DNA from: DTPU01 sp963827855
GTDB taxonomy: Bacteria; Planctomycetota; Phycisphaerae; Sedimentisphaerales; Anaerobacaceae
Direction: 5' to 3'
NCBI GenBank assembly: GCA_963827855.1
Contig: CAWHBY010000002.1
Span: 248,001-312,000, forward strand
Length of the DNA: 64,000 bases
A program made the translations under genes and the position numbers. The stretch's first letter is position 1; each line of letters opens with the position of its first letter. The notes under the pieces were generated by a model. That model was not told where the DNA came from. It saw only the letters and a list, made by a program, of their open reading frames with translations, and did not search any database. This document shows, piece by piece, positions 16,420 to 25,084 of the stretch.

Positions 16420-17380
16420 AGACCCATCACCTTCCTTCCAGATGCCGATTGGATTCTGCACGCCAGCGGCTTGCCCGCGGTTGCATACCCTACCTCACCG
16501 AAAGCCTACCTTCTCTGTTCGACCTCTCGCTTCCCCCACCGCGAAGCAACGTCAAACCGCACGGCTCTATGCGAGGATCCGGCTACGATTAGCGCCAGAA
16601 TACTACTTCCGCAGACAAATGTCAAGCTGGGCAACATGCTGACAGCACAGATTTTCGCATGACCGGCGGAAGTGATTTCTAACATGTTGATATTGATATA
16701 CTTACGGGCGACAAGTAGCTATTGGCTATTGGCGATTAGCGGTTAGCCGGAGAGGATAATTAGGACGCTCGTTGAACTCGCTCTTCGGGCGTTCACTACG
16801 ATCACTCTTGGGTGTTCGGACGCTCGTTGCACTCGCTGTTCGGGCGGTCGCTTCGCTTCCTCTTCGCGAAGACCGAATAGCGAATAGCGAATAGCGAATA
16901 GCGTCCCTTCAGTGCTACCTGACTGCCAGGCCGAAGGCCGATACTACCTGACTACCTTCCCCAGGCAGTGCTCTTCCGGCTAGAAGCTAACAGCTCATCG
17001 CTAACGGCTGAAGCGTCCGGCTAAAGGCTAACAGCTAATGGCTAATAGCTACCGGGCCGCAGGCCCGGTGTGGGCAGACTCCGTCCCCGTCGGCTCACCA
17101 CCAACCGCAAGCAATGCGTGAGTCGTTCCGTCCGCGCACGTGCCCGGCTCATCGCCGGGCACACTGCGACCGCAACCTCCGTGTCGTGGTCAATGTGGCT
17201 CCGCCACATTCCTTCACTATTCACCTTCCCGCCGTGGATCATCCTCCACCATCCTCTGTGCCGCCTCCGTGCCCGCGCCAGGCCCCTATACTGGCTGCTC
17301 GCGTCCCTATGGGGGGCCTTCCCTCCGCTCATCAGACCGTGCACCAACCGACAACTCAGGCTGTATGGCCGGATATACGA
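16420..17380. repeat. Intergenic region with heptad arrays and hairpins between the two duplicated units
   Basis: No supported gene. A forward heptad array lies at 16725-16752 and reverse arrays at 16975-17052. The latter is followed by a CCGGGCC/GGCCCGG hairpin and CAGACTCCGTCCCCGT. A GGCCGAAGGCC hairpin followed by GATACTACCTGACTACC at about 16928-16955 recurs beside the repeat at 40228. Further perfect hairpins are GTGCCCGG/CCGGGCAC (near 17139-17161) and AATGTGGC/GCCACATT (near 17200-17216). The A-rich stretch near 16660-16710 may hold the promoter of copy A. Confidence 0.7.
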
Positions 17381-17761
17381 TTAGTTGCCAAAGCACCCGA
17401 ATCCGGGCGGGCAATAGGGGCTGCGAAACCGAGGCTTGTACGGCACTCGGATCGGCGGCTTCCTCAGGTTCACGTTCGTTGCCCTCACGCCTGTACCGGA
17501 TATCGATGCCATCGTCAGGGTCATCGCTGACTGATTGGCCGAGAGACCTGCTGTCTCTGCCTTCAGCCGGATCATGCCATCTGTCGGGGCTAAGGCTGTC
17601 AGTGGAGAGGACTTCAGGGCAAATGGGTCAAAGACCTGCCACTGCTGTGATGCAGCGGCCTGGACCCGACCCGCCAGAGCACAGGTCGCCAGCAACACAA
17701 CAGCAAGAGATAGGCCCCTCCGCAGGGCGTTAGTTTTGGTCACCTTTGTATCACCAATCAT
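17381..17761 (-). CDS. Small exported protein of unknown function, copy B
   Basis: A 126-residue homologue of the gene at 14942. The signal peptide (SLAVVLLATCALAGRVQA) and the next 40 residues differ at many places from copy A, but from SMTLTMASISG or AMTLTMASISG to the end the two proteins are nearly identical, and so is the DNA. It ends GFGCFGN rather than GFGCN. The GAAGGAG site and spacing match copy A. Its position as second gene after the larger exported protein is also conserved. Confidence 0.7.
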   Translation of the reverse strand: MIGDTKVTKTNALRRGLSLAVVLLATCALAGRVQAAASQQWQVFDPFALKSSPLTALAPTDGMIRLKAETAGLSANQSAMTLTMASISGTGVRATNVNLRKPPIRVPYKPRFRSPYCPPGFGCFGN

Positions 17762-17803
17762 TGTATTGTCTCCTTCCTCTGGACGTACCTTGAGGCTCGG
17801 TTG

Positions 17804-18865
17804 TTACTTCTTCAGGTCTTCCGCAGTGGCCAGCAGGCCCAGCACATCAAGCATCTCGCCGCAGTACACAAACCGCGGCAGACCGCCTACCCACAGGTGC
17901 TCCTTCACAGTCCCGTCTCCAGCCACTCCCCGCAGCAGTGCAGTCCGCGCTGCCGCAAGGCCGTCGCCCAGACCGGGGATCGTGATCACTGCATTCGGAT
18001 CGGCCTTGCTGATCGCCGCAAGACCCATCGTCCCGAAGATCGAATCTTCCGTATACCCCGCAGCCCGTACTCCCACCAGGCCTCCATTGCCATGGTCGAA
18101 TCTCCAGAAGAAGCTCCCTGCATACAACTCTCCAGCAGGCACCTGCTCAGCCAGCAGCATCGCAGGAAGGTCCTTCAACTGCTTGCCATTCCACATCGCC
18201 ACACTGCAGTCGCCATCCGCAATGGACTTGTCGTCCAGCTTGCCCGTCTGTGCAAGGGCCCAGGTCGCGATGCCCAGGGCCTGCACGGGGAAGGTCGCCT
18301 TGTCATCCACCTCGCTCAGTGCAGCTATCAGTCCCTCTCGCCAGACCGCCTTGTCCACGTCATTGACCGCATAGGCCGCCACTGTGATGTGTGCCATATA
18401 GAAGACGGCAAACGACCGATCTGTCTCCGTGTCTACCAGGAACCAGGTAATGTAGCAGTCGGTTCCAAAGGTATCCCGCACGCGAGAGAAGAAGCTTGCA
18501 CCCACCGACTTCCAGTCAACAGGCGTGCTGCCCAGCCTGGCAAATAGATCCACGTCATCGCCGTAGAACGCAGGCTCGTTATCCCAATAGGTCCTGACTC
18601 GACGGTCCGTGGCGATCCTGAATGCCGCATTCCTCGCTCCCGTGACATACCGGGCATCACCCGTCATCTGGAATGCCGACACCAATCCGCAGGCCGTGGA
18701 ACCGTCATACCCCTGCTCGTTCGGCCAGACTGCATTGCCTCCAGTCGCCTGATTGGCCAGCAGTCTTCCACCCAGGGCATTGACCGTGTCTAGAAACGCG
18801 GCAGACGCAGCCTGGGACAGCAACGCCACCGCCAACACAACAATAATTACTCGCCTCGCTACCAT
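17804..18865 (-). CDS. Exported alpha/alpha-toroid-like protein of unknown function, copy B
   Basis: A 353-residue protein identical to copy A over almost all of the mature sequence; differences cluster in the first residues (MVARRVIIVV against MVMRRVITVV) and in a few silent sites near the 3' end. The ATG at 18865 follows AAGGAAGG. Upstream flanks of the two copies are unrelated, so each has its own promoter region. The near-zero divergence against a diverged partner gene points to gene conversion rather than a simple recent duplication. Confidence 0.7.
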   Translation of the reverse strand: MVARRVIIVVLAVALLSQAASAAFLDTVNALGGRLLANQATGGNAVWPNEQGYDGSTACGLVSAFQMTGDARYVTGARNAAFRIATDRRVRTYWDNEPAFYGDDVDLFARLGSTPVDWKSVGASFFSRVRDTFGTDCYITWFLVDTETDRSFAVFYMAHITVAAYAVNDVDKAVWREGLIAALSEVDDKATFPVQALGIATWALAQTGKLDDKSIADGDCSVAMWNGKQLKDLPAMLLAEQVPAGELYAGSFFWRFDHGNGGLVGVRAAGYTEDSIFGTMGLAAISKADPNAVITIPGLGDGLAAARTALLRGVAGDGTVKEHLWVGGLPRFVYCGEMLDVLGLLATAEDLKK

Positions 18866-19826
18866 AGACTTGTACCTTCCTTTCCTGTGCACACCCAATT
18901 CAATACGGCCCCCACCGTAATAGTCTCCCTGATCTCTCATCCTCACATGCTCTCCCGGTCTGCTCGATCTCCCGCTCTCCTCTCAGGCAAGGCTTTGACT
19001 CGCCCACCTGGGGCTTCCGGATGGATCACCAAGCAAGAACCTCAATCAAAGTACTCCTTTGTCTATAGCATCGCAATTGTGGAGAGTACGTATTTTTGAC
19101 CACAATTTTGGGACCGAGCGAACGACCCAACGCGCCGCTCTGTGGAACCAATAACACAAACCACTGCGTGTAAGTAACGCTCCATAAGACACCTAAATCG
19201 TAAGGCCCTGAGGGCGGCTTCGCGAAATCTGGATTCCTGCTGCCCAGGTATCGCACCTCAGCCAATTGTGCGGCGACAAATGCCCATTCCTTCACCAGAG
19301 GGGCCGAGACATCCACCCAGTTTGCCATCACTCCCCATCCTCCAGCGTGAAGGTCCCCTGTCAGGCACGACCCCGCACCCTCTGCCGACGGGACTTCTCT
19401 CTGCCGGAGCGCCTTCCGGCAGCCCCGCCGATACTTCCTGCGAGGGAAAGGCCCTCGTCCCTGGACTGGCTCGCCGGCCGCCCCCTCCCAGCGGCAGGCA
19501 CAGGATTCCACCCGGCGGCGGGTCTCTCAAAGCCGGATAGACATAGGCCTCTGACTGAAGACTCATTTCTGGATATTGTCTATCCTCATTATGTATCCCA
19601 CCTCCTTCCGCCGTCGGCACACCCCAGGACGGCAGGGCGACCGTAGCGCGGCTCGTCTTTCCTTTCTGTCCGCAGAACAGGCCACTGGGTGACGGCTTGC
19701 TGATGCTGCTGAGCTATGGCCCACGAAGGCCACGACTCCGCAGCCCCCTGGGCCAAGATGCCTTATTTCCAGGCATTGTCAGAAGGGGCCGCTCAGTTTT
19801 TCCTGAAAAACAAGGGGTTTTGTTGC
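18866..19826. other. Intergenic region with a GC-rich hairpin cluster
   Basis: Upstream region shared by the minus-strand exported genes and the plus-strand HU gene. Frames across 19026-19646 overlap on both strands and none resembles a protein. Between 19330 and 19560 several strong hairpins lie close together, for example CTGCCGGA/TCCGGCAG near 19409-19430 and GCGAGGG/CCCTCGT near 19440-19461. A structured untranslated leader or small RNA is possible, but I recognise no riboswitch class. Confidence 0.45.
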
Positions 19827-19855
19827 TTGACAGAAGCCCGGTAATCCGATAATCA
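19827..19855 (+). promoter_or_regulatory. Possible promoter of the HU-like gene
   Basis: A perfect TTGACA at 19827-19832 is followed by TAATCA at 19850-19855 after 17 bases, or by GATAAT after 15. It lies about 85 bp upstream of the start codon. Only the -35 element is strong. Confidence 0.45.
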
Positions 19856-19939
19856 CACTGTAGGTTCGGCGTCAGTCCGGTCGGAGCCGGCGCGTGGCGA
19901 ACCAGAGTCAGTGGTTTTACTATGCAAGGAAGGCGTGAT

Positions 19940-20275
19940 ATGGCAAAGACAAAGGCTGCGAAGTCAACATCGGGCAAGCCCATGAGCAAGAGCGAGATCG
20001 TCGCTGAGATCGCAGGAGCAACCGGGTTGGCCAAGAAGCAGGTTTCCGCAGTATTCGAAGCAATGGCCGGTCAGATCAAGAAGAGCCTCGGTCGCACCGG
20101 CGCAGGCGTCTACACCGTGCCCGGCCTGATGAAGTGCATGGTTGTGCGCAAGCCCGCCACCAAGGCTCGCAAGGGCATCAACCCGTTCACTGGTGAGGAG
20201 ACGATGTTCAAGGCCAAACCCGCCCGCAACGTCGTGAAGATTCGGCCGCTGAAGAGCCTCAAGGACATGGTCTAG
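19940..20275 (+). CDS. HU-family DNA-binding protein
   Basis: A 111-residue basic nucleoid protein. The N-terminal MAKTKAAKSTSGKPMSKSE is a lysine-rich tail, then the HU helical dimerisation part (IVAEIAGATGLAKKQVSAVFEAMAGQI) and the beta-arm region, with RKGINPFTGEETMFKAKPARNVVKIRPLKSLKD in place of the standard RNPQTGEE..I.A....FK.GK.LKD. The lysine-rich N-tail is an addition to the basic HU fold and recalls HU proteins with histone-H1-like tails. The ATG at 19940 is chosen for its AGGAAGG site; the frame opens six codons earlier without one. It is monocistronic, ending in a strong terminator. Confidence 0.9.
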   Translation: MAKTKAAKSTSGKPMSKSEIVAEIAGATGLAKKQVSAVFEAMAGQIKKSLGRTGAGVYTVPGLMKCMVVRKPATKARKGINPFTGEETMFKAKPARNVVKIRPLKSLKDMV

Positions 20276-20303
20276 TCCTTAGTTAAGCCACTAGCATACC
20301 GCT

Positions 20304-20373
20304 GATTCTGCCCGGATGGGATCCTGGGTGGCACTCGCCACTAGCGTTCCATCCGGCGCAGAATTTGTCTTTT
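20304..20373 (+). terminator. Intrinsic terminator of the HU-like gene
   Basis: Long inverted repeat TTCTGCCCGGATGG and CCATCCGGCGCAGAA around a GC-rich loop, ending in TTTGTCTTTT, 28 bp after the stop codon. The stem has one bulge. Confidence 0.8.
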
Positions 20374-20525
20374 AGGGCCTGCGTAGAAATAACCTGTTCA
20401 TTTGCCGCTCAGATTTGCGGCAGATTGGGACGCGAGGGTTGAGCGAGACCGCAGGTGTAGTCCTGCTACTCCGAGGATTTCGCGATTGAGGAGCGGCCTA
20501 AGATGGCCCGAAGATGAGATGGAAA
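20374..20525 (+). repeat. R180 element, right end missing
   Basis: Starts TAGGGCCTGCGTAGAAATAA directly after the terminator, followed by TTGCCGCTCAGATTTGCGG, GGGACGCGAGGGTTGAGCG and GATTTCGCGATTGAGGAGCG as in the complete copy at 14651. Similarity stops after GATGAGATGGAAAG at about 20525, so the right terminal repeat is absent. Confidence 0.7.
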
Positions 20526-20593
20526 GAGGAAGCTGCATCTCTACAAATCCACCTCTCATCCCGTCTGTCTCTCTCTACCGCTGGGCCTCGGGC

Positions 20594-21166
20594 GACTACT
20601 GTATCCAAGTGGCGGCTGGCTAGGAAGCGTCTTTGTTCTTCTGCCGCGAACCCCGCTAACTCCGCGAACGCTGGCGCGGGGACGTGGGTCTTGACGTATT
20701 CGTGACTGCGCCGCCTGATCCACGGCTGCGCCGTGCCTCGGCGACTGCGTCGCCAAGGGCGGCCTTCGGAAGGGAACGCTTTTCCAAGCCAGCTTGGAAC
20801 GCGTCCCCTTCCTTGGCCTTGATCTGTCGGCTTGGACTGGGTGGGGGACTACCTTCCCCATACTGGAGGAAAAAGCGGCTACCCAGTACCGGGACTCACG
20901 CACACAGTCTGAGCCGTACGCCTGCGGGCGAGTCGGTCTCCGCGGGGCAAGCTTGCTTGACCAAGCGGAGACCGGCGAAGCCCGCCCGGAAGGCAACGCC
21001 TTCCGGTAGACGCGGAGCGTCGCGTACGGCGCTCCCACGAACAAGTCCAACCTGTCAGAACCGGCGGCAGCCGTTCGCGGAGTTGGCGGGGTTCGCGGCA
21101 AAAACCGCCTTCGGTTCTCCTCTCCGCCGCCACAACAGGCTGCGTCAACAGAACTCGGCACCGTCG
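20594..21166 (+). repeat. Multi-stem repeat (MSR), copy 1, complete
   Basis: Type copy of the family. A long arm GCCGCGAACCCCGCTAACTC... (20643-20670) pairs with its complement at 21072-21099 with one G-T pair. Inside lie hairpins: CACGGC/GCCGTG; GGCGAC/GTCGCC (20740-20754); TTCCAAGC/GCTTGGAA (20782-20799); GGTCTCCGC/GCGGAGACC enclosing GCAAGC/GCTTGC; CCGGAAGGC/GCCTTCCGG (20986-21006); and GACGC/GCGTC. Several frames are open across it on both strands because of its GC content; none is shared as protein between copies. A GxxExxY gene follows on the opposite strand. Confidence 0.85.
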
Positions 21167-21556
21167 TCACCCTTTGCAGAACGCAATACGCTCGACCGTG
21201 GCCTTGGGGAACGACCCGAAGTTGACCAGGAGCCCCAAATGCAGGCCACTTGCCCTCAGATAGTTCATCACCTGGGCACGGTGTTCTCCCGTGAGGCCCT
21301 TCACCGCCTTAATCTCCACAAGGACACGACCGTAACACAGCAGATCTGCCCTGAAGGTCTGCTGCAGTACATGTCCTTTGTACGAAAGACTCAACTCAGC
21401 TTGGGCTTCGATCGGGATGTCTCGGGCCGCCAGTTCCCTTTCCAGGCACTCCTGGTAGACCGATTCGAGAAATCCTGTGCCCAGTTGCCTGTTCACCTCG
21501 AAAATCGCCCCCTGGATGGCGTAGCACTCCTCTTTGAACAACAGTTCATCTCTCAT
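21167..21556 (-). CDS. GxxExxY protein (PD-(D/E)XK nuclease superfamily), copy 1
   Basis: A 129-residue protein with the name-giving motif GFLESVY at about residues 28-34 and a PD-(D/E)XK-like core: an aspartate in FRADLLCYGRVL and the EIK of VLVEIKAVKGL. Members are predicted nucleases of unknown role, often found with interspersed repeats. The ATG at 21556 follows a GGAGG site 5 bp upstream. The gene sits between two MSR copies in the opposite orientation, the same arrangement as near 32880 and 54513. It resembles those copies at over 95% of residues by eye. Confidence 0.85.
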   Translation of the reverse strand: MRDELLFKEECYAIQGAIFEVNRQLGTGFLESVYQECLERELAARDIPIEAQAELSLSYKGHVLQQTFRADLLCYGRVLVEIKAVKGLTGEHRAQVMNYLRASGLHLGLLVNFGSFPKATVERIAFCKG

Positions 21557-21596
21557 GGTACCTCCGGGTTGGGTTATCTCGCCCAGCAGAACTGGC

Positions 21597-21985
21597 GACC
21601 ACTGTATCCAAGTGGCGGCTGGCTAGGAAGCGTCTTTGTTCTTCTGCCGCGAACCCCGCTAACTCCGCGAACGCTGGCGCGGGGACGTGGGTCTTGACGT
21701 ATTCGTGACTGCGCCGCCTGATCCACGGCTGCGCCGTGCCTCGGCGACTGCGTCGCCAAGGGCGGCCTTCGGAAGGGAACGCTTTTCCAAGCCAGCTTGG
21801 AACGCGTCCCCTTCCTTGGCCTTGATCTGTCGGCTTGGACTGGGTGGGGGACTACCTTCCCCATACTGGAGGAAGAAGCGGCTACCCAGTACCGGGACTC
21901 ACGCACACAGTCTGAGCCGTACGCCTGCGGGCGAGTCGGTCTCCGCGGGGCAAGCTTGCTTGACCAAGCGGAGACCGGCGAAGCC
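21597..21985 (+). repeat. MSR copy 2, cut by the IS3-family element
   Basis: Almost identical to copy 1 at an offset of 1003 bp, from ACTGTATCCAAGTGGCGG to GAGACCGGCGAAGCC, where the insertion sequence begins. The 3' half of this copy is missing, not displaced: the sequence after the IS restarts at an earlier point of a different copy. Confidence 0.85.
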
Positions 21986-22061
21986 TATGATACTCCCGGT
22001 TTTTGGGACCAGTGTATAAGCAACGAATCTGTGGTATGCTGGCCGAGACCTGGAGGTCCCG

Positions 22062-22367
22062 ATGAACAAACGAAAGCAGTACAGTGGTCAGGAGAAGGCG
22101 AAGGTCGTGATCAAGGCCCTGGAGGGACATAAGACCACCAATCAGATTGCTGGCGAGCACAACATCCATCCGTGCTTGGTAACGCGATGGAAGGCGGAAG
22201 CCTTGGACCGGCTGCCCGAGATCCTGGCTGAGTCACGAGGGCCCAGTCGGGTGGGCCAGGAGCGTCGGGAGGCGAGGATGCTGCAGCAGATCGGGCAGTT
22301 GACCATGGAAGTCGAGTTCCTCAAAAAAAAGCTAGGGCTTTCTCAGCCACAGACCGACGAGGCATGA
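22062..22367 (+). CDS. IS3-family transposase OrfA
   Basis: A 101-residue helix-turn-helix protein (QYSGQEKAKVVIKALEGHKT, then the recognition helix HNIHPCLVTRWKAEAL) with a C-terminal leucine-zipper-like region (QQIGQLTMEVEFLKKKLGL). It binds the IS ends. The run of eight A at 22323-22330 encoding the KK in FLKKKL is a slippery site: the -1 frame stays open from there into OrfB, so a fused OrfAB transposase can be made, as in other IS3 elements. Confidence 0.9.
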   Translation: MNKRKQYSGQEKAKVVIKALEGHKTTNQIAGEHNIHPCLVTRWKAEALDRLPEILAESRGPSRVGQERREARMLQQIGQLTMEVEFLKKKLGLSQPQTDEA

Positions 22368-23311
22368 TCGAGCCAGCAGGCTGCCGTCTCAGTGTACGGC
22401 AGCAATCTCGGCTGCTGGGGATCAGTAGAACCTGGATGTACTACGTGCCCCAAGGACTCAATGCAGAGGACCTTTCAGTGATGCGTTTGCTGGATGAACA
22501 GTACACCTGCACACCGTTCTACGGTGTCGAACGCATGACGGCATGGCTGGGCCGGCAAGGCCTACGGATCGGTCATAACCGGGTCAGACGGCTGCTACGG
22601 CTGATGGGTCTGGAGGCAATCTACGCCAAGCCCCATCTCAGCCAGCCTGGGGGCTCAGAACCCCAGATTTACCCGTATTTGCTGGGTGGCCTGGCGATCA
22701 CTCGTCCCAACCAGGTCTGGGCAGCAGACCTGACATACATTCGCCTGCGACAAGGCTTTGTGTACCTGGCGGCGGTTCTGGATTGGTTCAGCCGATACGT
22801 GCTGTCGTGGGTACTATCGACCACGTTGGATGCCTGGTTCTGTGTGGAGGCCCTTCGCCAGGCCCTGCATCAAGCCAAGCCGGAGATCTTCAACACAGAC
22901 CAAGGCAGCCAGTTCACCAGTGAGTCTTTCACGGGACTGCTGAAGACCGCATCGGTGGCGATCAGCATGGACGGCAAGGGTCGTGTGTTTGACAACATCT
23001 TCGTAGAACGGCTCTGGCGCACGGTGAAGTACGAGGAGGTCTACCTGAATGACTACGGCGACGTTGATGAGGCCCGCCATGGTCTAGGCCGGTTCTTTGG
23101 CTTCTACAACCACAAACGGCTGCATCAGTCGTTGGGATACCTGACGCCAGCCGAGGTCCACTTCGGTGAGCTGCCCTCTGGCCTCCCTTCGGCGATGCTG
23201 CCAACAGGAACGGAGGTCCACGGATGGAGACTTAACAACCTAACAACGGTCAACAAGAAAGAAAAAGAGGCAAAAAGAAAGAAGACACTGCTACTAGTGA
23301 ATAGAGCTTAA
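22364..23311 (+). CDS. IS3-family transposase OrfB (DDE integrase core)
   Basis: A 315-residue protein with an N-terminal HTH_21-type region (TPFYGVERMTAWL) and the rve core. The catalytic triad is visible as AADLTYIRL (D), NTDQGSQFTS (D) and the downstream glutamate in FVERLWRTVKYEEVYLN. The start ATG overlaps OrfA's stop (ATGA), and the frame is also open upstream to the poly-A slippery site. Intact in both copies, so the element may be active. Confidence 0.9.
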   Translation: MIEPAGCRLSVRQQSRLLGISRTWMYYVPQGLNAEDLSVMRLLDEQYTCTPFYGVERMTAWLGRQGLRIGHNRVRRLLRLMGLEAIYAKPHLSQPGGSEPQIYPYLLGGLAITRPNQVWAADLTYIRLRQGFVYLAAVLDWFSRYVLSWVLSTTLDAWFCVEALRQALHQAKPEIFNTDQGSQFTSESFTGLLKTASVAISMDGKGRVFDNIFVERLWRTVKYEEVYLNDYGDVDEARHGLGRFFGFYNHKRLHQSLGYLTPAEVHFGELPSGLPSAMLPTGTEVHGWRLNNLTTVNKKEKEAKRKKTLLLVNRA

Positions 23312-23350
23312 ACTCAGCCGTCTTTGGTCTTGACAACTGGGAGTACCTCA

Positions 23351-23575
23351 CACACAGACTGAGCCGTACGCATGCGAGCAAGCAGGTCCACGCGGGGCAA
23401 GCTCGCTTGCCCAAGCGGAGAGCAGCAAAGATCGCCCGGAAGGCAACGCCTTCCGGTAGACGCGAAGCGTCGTGTACGGCGGTGCCACGACCGAACCAGA
23501 CCTACAGAAGCGGCGACAGCCGTTCGCGTCTATTCGCGTTCATTCGCGGCAAAAAACTCCTTCAGTTTTCCATCC
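23351..23575 (+). repeat. MSR copy 3, 3' part only
   Basis: Begins inside the repeat (CACACAGACTGAGCCGTACG) directly at the IS end. It keeps GGGCAAGC/GCTTGCCC, CCGGAAGGC/GCCTTCCGG and the right closing arm in the CATTCGCGGC form. Followed by a short hairpin CCCGC/GCGGG with a T-run near 23649-23675. Confidence 0.8.
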
Positions 23576-23707
23576 GAGCGGCCAGAGGTCTCCCCGCGTG
23601 TATCGACGTGGATCTGTGGCCAACAGACCCCCTCCCGGAGGAGCCTTCCCGCTTTGCGCTTTTCGCGGGAGTTTTTGCGGTGTAAGATGGCTATAGGAGA
23701 CCATGAC

Positions 23708-25084
23708 ATGCGCGATGCTGCAACCACCACTCACGGGCCAAAGCCAAAGCTCAGCAGACGTCAGTTCCTGGCCGGCACTGCCGCCATCGGCGCGTTCACG
23801 GTTTTGCCGCGTCATGTGCTCGGCGGCCCGGGGTATGTCTCTCCCAACGAGAAGCTGAACATAGCCGGCATCGGCATTGGGGGCCAGGGAGCGTGGGATC
23901 TGGAGCAGGTCAACAGCCAGAACATCATGGCTCTCTGCGACGTGGACTGGGACTACGCAGCCAAGACCTTCCAGGTCTACCCCAATGCGAAGCGATACAA
24001 GGATTTTAGGCTGATGCTGGACAAGGAGAAGGGCATCGACGCGGTGGTTGTGGCCACGCCTGACCACAACCATGCGATCGTGTCCATGGCGGCCATCAGG
24101 ATGGGCAAGCACGTCTACTGTGAGAAGCCCCTGACCCGCACGGTGAAGGAGGCCCGCGAGATTGCGGCCGCTGCGAGGCAGGCCAAGGTGGCGACACAGA
24201 TGGGCAACCAGGGCATGGCCTTCGAAGGCAACCGGCTGATCAACGAGTGGATCTGGGATGGGGCGATCGGACCTGTTCGCGAGGTGCACGTGTGGTCTGA
24301 TCGGCCCACACGCCGCGGCAAGATGCCCCTCTGGTGGGCCCAGGCGATTGAGCGGCCGCAGGACACGCCTTCAGTGCCGGCTACCCTGGTCTGGGACCTG
24401 TGGCTGGGCCCCGCACCCTGGCGGCCCTACCACCCTGCGTATGTCCCCTTCGCATGGAGAGGCTGGTGGGACTTCGGCTCAGGTGGGCTGGGGGACATGG
24501 GCATCCACAACCTCGCCCCCGTGTTCTCTGCCCTGAAGCTGGGCTCGCCAGAGAGCGTGACTGCCAGCTCTACGCCTGTGTTCAGGGAGACCGTGCCGTT
24601 GGCTGCAACCGTACATTACCAATTCCCCGCAAGAGGCGAGATGCCGGCAGTCAAGCTCCATTGGTACGACGGCGGCCTTCTGCCGCCCCGGCCCGAGGAG
24701 CTGGAGGATGGCCGCGAGCTCGACCCCGAGGATGGCATCCTCTTCGTAGGCGACAAGGGCAAGATCCTGGTCTCCGGATGGGGTGGCGAGAGCCCACGGC
24801 TGATCCCCGAGTCTGCGATGAAGGCCTACAATCGCCCAGCCAAGACCCTGCCTCGATCCATCGGCCACCACAACGAGTGGATCAAGGCCTGCAAGGATGG
24901 TACCCCTACGCGTTCGAGCTTCGACTTTGCCGGTCCTCTGACCGAGGCCGTGCTGCTGGGCTCCGTGTGCATTCGCAATGGAGGGACCAAGCTGGTGTGG
25001 GACAGTGCCAACCTCAAGATCACCAATGCGTCAGAGGCGAGCGAGCTGCTGCACTACGAGTACCGCAAGGGCTGGACACTGTAA
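23708..25084 (+). CDS. Gfo/Idh/MocA-family oxidoreductase with Tat signal
   Basis: A 458-residue exported NAD(P)-dependent sugar or sugar-alcohol dehydrogenase. A twin-arginine leader SRRQFLAGTAAIGAF is near residue 18. The Rossmann part starts NIAGIGIGGQGAWDL, with ALCDVDWD and VVVATPDHNHA, and the family EKP motif is HVYCEKPLTRTV. The C-terminal domain contains WWDFGSGGLGDMGIHNL. The ATG at 23708 is preferred because GGAG lies 9 bp upstream; an earlier in-frame ATG at 23687 has no site, and the frame runs back into repeat DNA by chance. It heads a group of four plus-strand genes broken by MSR repeats. Confidence 0.88.
   Translation: MRDAATTTHGPKPKLSRRQFLAGTAAIGAFTVLPRHVLGGPGYVSPNEKLNIAGIGIGGQGAWDLEQVNSQNIMALCDVDWDYAAKTFQVYPNAKRYKDFRLMLDKEKGIDAVVVATPDHNHAIVSMAAIRMGKHVYCEKPLTRTVKEAREIAAAARQAKVATQMGNQGMAFEGNRLINEWIWDGAIGPVREVHVWSDRPTRRGKMPLWWAQAIERPQDTPSVPATLVWDLWLGPAPWRPYHPAYVPFAWRGWWDFGSGGLGDMGIHNLAPVFSALKLGSPESVTASSTPVFRETVPLAATVHYQFPARGEMPAVKLHWYDGGLLPPRPEELEDGRELDPEDGILFVGDKGKILVSGWGGESPRLIPESAMKAYNRPAKTLPRSIGHHNEWIKACKDGTPTRSSFDFAGPLTEAVLLGSVCIRNGGTKLVWDSANLKITNASEASELLHYEYRKGWTL

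Larger units (their letters stand above)
21986..23350 (+). mobile_element. IS3-family insertion sequence, copy 1 (1365 bp)
   Basis: Ends are TATGATACTCCCGGTT (left) and, on the other strand, TGAGGTACTCCCAGTT (right), imperfect 16-bp inverted repeats sharing TACTCCC. It encodes OrfA and OrfB with a -1 overlap. No target duplication: the left flank is MSR text ending GAAGCC and the right flank is MSR text starting CACACAGACTGAGCCG, from an earlier part of the repeat. A deletion or recombination has therefore taken place at this copy. The same 1365-bp element lies inverted at 31462. Confidence 0.9.

Noticed and set aside
19026..19511. A 161-codon minus-strand frame upstream of the HU gene
   Set aside because: No family resemblance, no ribosome-binding site, and competing frames of similar length on the other strand; the region is better explained by GC-rich hairpins.
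20684..21697. A 337-codon open frame across MSR copy 1, and many similar long frames in other copies
   Set aside because: Frames are open on both strands at once because of GC richness, start and stop at different places in each copy, and cross the GxxExxY gene in antisense. The conservation is in paired stems, not in codons.
23649..23677. Terminator-like hairpin before the first Gfo/Idh gene
   Set aside because: The stem is only 5 bp with a short T-run and lies upstream of the gene; too weak to list.
23351..23707. Extending the first Gfo/Idh gene upstream to 23372
   Set aside because: The extra 112 codons translate MSR sequence next to the IS end; the ATG at 23708 has its own ribosome-binding site and is directly followed by a Tat leader.
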